Shown: in pieces, positions 4,163 through 6,738 of the stretch
Layout of the letters: every line of letters begins with the position of its first letter
How positions within the stretch are numbered: the stretch's first letter is position 1
Assembly (NCBI GenBank): GCA_945877005.1
Contig: CAMCQL010000108.1
Coordinates: 1 to 6,738 of the forward strand
Origin: Chryseobacterium gleum
GTDB taxonomy: Bacteria; Bacteroidota; Bacteroidia; Flavobacteriales_D; Crocinitomicaceae
Length of the DNA stretch: 6,738 bases
Direction: 5' to 3'
Notes under the pieces: model-generated
What the model was told of the DNA's origin: nothing
Databases searched by the model: none
The model's input: the letters and a program-made list of their open reading frames with translations, nothing else
Program-made: the position numbers and the translations under genes

Positions 4163-6073
4163 ATGATTAATTTAGTTCAATTAGGGGTGTTTTTGCCACA
4201 GGGACATCTTTTCAAAGATGTTAGTTTACAAATAAATAGAGGCGATAAAATTGGCCTCACCGGTAAAAATGGTGCTGGAAAGTCAACATTATTAAAACTA
4301 CTATCGGGAAGAGAAAAACCTTCAGAAGGCAAAATTCATGCACCAAAAGACACAAGTATCGGTTATTTGACACAAGATATCAAAATTGATACTTCAAAAT
4401 CATTGTTTGATTTCATTTATTATTCCAACGAATTATTAAATCAATTGCGCACTCGGATTGAAGAGATCAATGTAGAACTAACAACACGAACCGATTACGA
4501 AAGCGACTCTTACCTTCAATTGTTGGACGAATTGAATGAAAAGAACGATATGTTTTTATTGAACGATGGGTTTCAATGGGAAGAAAAAATCGCGCTGATA
4601 CTAGAAGGATTAGGATTTGAAAAAAATGAATTTGAACGCCCCCTTAAATCTTTTTCGGGAGGATGGAAAATGCGTGCAGAACTTGCTAGAATATTGGTTA
4701 ACAAACCGGATGTAATCTTGCTCGATGAGCCAACCAATCACTTGGACATTATTTCAATCGGATGGTTGGAAAACTACCTTCAAAAATTTGATGGAATTGT
4801 AATTGTAATTTCCCATGATCGACTTTTTTTAGACAATGTTACAAAACGTACATTGGAAATTATGGGAGGAAAGATAGCAGATTATCCTTACCCTTATTCA
4901 ATTTACAAAATCAAAAGAGAAGAAGAAATTGAACGGTTAACAAATGCAAAAAAACAGCAAGAGAAAGAAATTAAAGAAACAAAAGAACTCATCGATAAAT
5001 TCCGTGCAAAAGCAAATAAAGCAGCATTTGCTCAATCGTTAATGAAAAAATTGGATCGCACTGAACTGATTGAGGTGGAAAGCAATACTGTTGCAAAAAT
5101 GAATATCTCTTTTCCATTAAGCATTCATCCTGGTAAGTGGGTGCTAGAAATGAACGATGTCGGCAAAAGTTTTCCAGAAAAAACCATATTTAAATCCATC
5201 AACATCACAGTTGGAAGAGGTGAAAAAATCGCGCTTTTAGGACCAAACGGTGTGGGAAAGTCTACCCTATTGAAACGAATCATGGGTTCGCTTGAAGGAG
5301 AAGGAGAAATTAATTACGGACACAATGTAAACATAACTTATTTCGCACAAGATCAAGCAGAGAAACTCGATACTTCAAAAACTATTTTTGAAACGGTAGA
5401 TGAGGTGGCTGAAGGCGATGCTAGAAAAGACTTAAGGTCTATTTTAGGAACATTTTTGTTTTCTGGGGAAGACGTGGATAAAAAAGTTGCTATTCTTTCA
5501 GGTGGGGAACGAACACGTTTAGCTTTGTGTCAATTATTACTAAGTCCGTGTAATTTTTTAATTCTAGATGAACCTACCAACCACTTAGACATTCAGAGCA
5601 AGGAAGTACTTAAACGAGCGCTCATCAATTACGAAGGTACATTCATCGTTGTATCTCACGACAGGGAATTTTTGGATGGATTAACAAATCGAATTTGGGA
5701 CATACAAGACAAAACACTGAAAATATATCATTACGATGTCAAAGAATACTTGAGTAAAAAATTGGTCATAAACGAACCCAAAAAAGAAGCCAAAAAGGAA
5801 ACTCCTACTGAAAAAAAGACAATAATTCCCGAAAATAAGGAACTTAAAAAACAAAAAAATCAACTACAAAACACAATTAAAAAATCAGAGGAGCAAATTA
5901 CATTTCTTGAAAAGTCAATTGCAAAATTAAACGAAGAAATTGTACTGGTGGATTACTCAAACCAAGAGTTGGCGAATCAGTTACTTTCAAAATACGAAGT
6001 TTTAAAAAGGGAATTGGATCAAATTGTAGCAACTTGGGAGAATTTAAACGAAGAACTTGATCAACTCAACTAA
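4163..6073 (+). CDS. ABC-F family ATPase (YheS/ABCF3-like)
   Basis: Soluble protein with two ABC ATPase domains and no membrane segments. ABC-F proteins bind the ribosomal E site and help translation or rescue stalled ribosomes; some protect against antibiotics. Length is 636 residues from the chosen ATG. Domain 1: Walker A GKNGAGKS (34-41), signature FSGGW (164-168), Walker B and DEPTNHLD (188-195), H-loop His218. Interdomain linker about 240-315, with a coiled-coil and the FRAKANKA segment (280-287) typical of YheS-like members. Domain 2: Walker A GPNGVGKS (360-367), signature LSGGER (445-450), DEPTNHLD (469-476), H-loop His499. Both catalytic glutamates (189, 470) are present. A Lys/Glu-rich C-terminal coiled coil (about 555-636) recalls Uup/YheS tails. 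The frame opens earlier at TTG 4085, but those 26 codons are repeat sequence; MINLVQLG at 4163 is the natural ABC-F N-terminus. The DUF2797 gene follows after 3 nt. Which subfamily, and whether it confers resistance, cannot be read here. Confidence 0.93.
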   Translation: MINLVQLGVFLPQGHLFKDVSLQINRGDKIGLTGKNGAGKSTLLKLLSGREKPSEGKIHAPKDTSIGYLTQDIKIDTSKSLFDFIYYSNELLNQLRTRIEEINVELTTRTDYESDSYLQLLDELNEKNDMFLLNDGFQWEEKIALILEGLGFEKNEFERPLKSFSGGWKMRAELARILVNKPDVILLDEPTNHLDIISIGWLENYLQKFDGIVIVISHDRLFLDNVTKRTLEIMGGKIADYPYPYSIYKIKREEEIERLTNAKKQQEKEIKETKELIDKFRAKANKAAFAQSLMKKLDRTELIEVESNTVAKMNISFPLSIHPGKWVLEMNDVGKSFPEKTIFKSINITVGRGEKIALLGPNGVGKSTLLKRIMGSLEGEGEINYGHNVNITYFAQDQAEKLDTSKTIFETVDEVAEGDARKDLRSILGTFLFSGEDVDKKVAILSGGERTRLALCQLLLSPCNFLILDEPTNHLDIQSKEVLKRALINYEGTFIVVSHDREFLDGLTNRIWDIQDKTLKIYHYDVKEYLSKKLVINEPKKEAKKETPTEKKTIIPENKELKKQKNQLQNTIKKSEEQITFLEKSIAKLNEEIVLVDYSNQELANQLLSKYEVLKRELDQIVATWENLNEELDQLN

Positions 6074-6076
6074 CCG

Positions 6077-6738
6077 ATGGCATTTCAACTTACCAAAATG
6101 AAGGTTGAATTAGGAAATCCGATTCAATACATACTAAAAGCAGAAACTCCAATAAACGTAAACGAATTAATTGGTAAAAAAATTCAAATTCGTTGGACTG
6201 GAGACATTCAATGCATCGAATGCGATTCATCCACCAAGACATCATTTGGACAAGGGTTTTGTTACAAATGTTTTACTTCTGCAGCACAAGCTTCACCGTG
6301 CATCATTAAGCCAGAATTGTGTCGTGCCCATCTTGGAGAAGGGAGAGACATTGAATGGGAACAACGCAATCACAATCAACCGCATGTTGTTTACCTCGCT
6401 TCAACCGACAGCACAAAAGTAGGTGTCACTCGATCCACTCAAATTCCAACAAGATGGATCGACCAAGGAGCTCACAGAATCATAAAAGTAGCTGAAACAC
6501 CCAATCGTTATTTGGCCGGAGTATTGGAAGTCGCACTTAAAGAGCATTTCACAGATAAAACAAACTGGCAGAAAATGCTCAAAAACGAAATTGATCCTTC
6601 CATAGATTTAATCAACGAAAAATGGAGTTTGGAAGAAATTCTACCAGAAGATTTAACCCAATACTTCACTGAGGACGATACCATTCTCGAACTAGAATTT
6701 CCAGTCACTACTTTCCCAACAAAAATAAAGAGTATTTC
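6077..6738 (+). CDS. DUF2797-family protein, partial (3' end outside window)
   Basis: Open from ATG 6077 to the window edge, 220 residues without a stop. It matches the DUF2797 family as I remember flavobacterial members: start with LTKM and GNPIQY (13-18), then a zinc-ribbon-like cluster CIEC (46-49) and CYKC (62-65) with Cys75, Cys82 and His85 nearby. Next comes a segment VVYLASTDSTKVGVTR (104-119), TRWIDQGA (125-132) and NRYLAGVLE (143-151). The spacing of Tyr106, Gly116, Arg126 and Glu151 resembles a GIY-YIG nuclease core; this is inference, and the family is uncharacterised as far as I know. Relatives end about 5-10 residues after a TKVKSL-like segment, seen here as TKIKSI at the edge, so little is probably missing. 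It starts 3 nt after the ABC-F stop, implying an operon with translational coupling. Probably a cytoplasmic, metal-binding protein. Confidence 0.85.
   Translation, partial: MAFQLTKMKVELGNPIQYILKAETPINVNELIGKKIQIRWTGDIQCIECDSSTKTSFGQGFCYKCFTSAAQASPCIIKPELCRAHLGEGRDIEWEQRNHNQPHVVYLASTDSTKVGVTRSTQIPTRWIDQGAHRIIKVAETPNRYLAGVLEVALKEHFTDKTNWQKMLKNEIDPSIDLINEKWSLEEILPEDLTQYFTEDDTILELEFPVTTFPTKIKSI

Noticed and set aside
4163..6073. ABC transporter ATPase component or a named antibiotic-resistance ABC-F
   Set aside because: The fused double-ATPase architecture without membrane partners indicates ABC-F rather than a transporter, and it reads YheS/ABCF3-like; no evidence ties it to a resistance subfamily.
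6171..6422. 83-codon plus-strand frame within the DUF2797 gene
   Set aside because: It lies in another frame of a gene with clear family motifs and has no features of its own.

Overview
The window looks like chromosomal DNA from a member of the Bacteroidota, most likely order Flavobacteriales. The DNA is AT-rich and the gene starts lack clear Shine-Dalgarno sequences. One promoter matches the Bacteroidota TTG / TAnnTTTG pattern. The ClpP, ClpX and DUF2797 proteins read like flavobacterial versions. No tRNA, rRNA, CRISPR array, intact insertion sequence or phage gene was seen.

Layout: (1) 1-622 is noncoding, with a few small palindromes and, just before the first gene, a perfect 17-bp operator-like inverted repeat. 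(2) 623-1318 (+) is a DUF1826-family protein with an HxD...H pattern. (3) A strong bidirectional terminator at 1340-1357 separates it from the convergent clpX. (4) 3336-1388 (-) is the clpP-clpX pair, encoding the peptidase and unfoldase of one ATP-dependent protease; trigger factor is not upstream, unlike in many bacteria. (5) 3337-4162 is a long noncoding gap between divergent genes. It holds two tandem copies, 292 bp apart, of a roughly 216-bp palindrome-rich element. (6) 4163-6073 (+) is an ABC-F ATPase (YheS/ABCF3-like), expected to act on ribosomes. (7) 6077 to the window edge (+) is a DUF2797 protein with a zinc-ribbon-like Cys cluster and a possible GIY-YIG-like core. It starts 3 nt after the ABC-F stop, so the two probably form an operon.

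The housekeeping genes are ordinary. Most of the interest is in the noncoding DNA and the two uncharacterised families. The tandem repeat folds on paper into an outer stem enclosing two hairpins, followed by a module with two mutually exclusive hairpins. The copy nearer clpP pairs almost perfectly; the copy nearer the ABC-F gene carries only pair-breaking changes. The second copy also supplies a false TTG start that would add 26 residues to the ABC-F protein. The DUF1826 gene has a dimer-type operator that may point to metal (possibly zinc) control. No new system is demonstrated here; these are testable leads.
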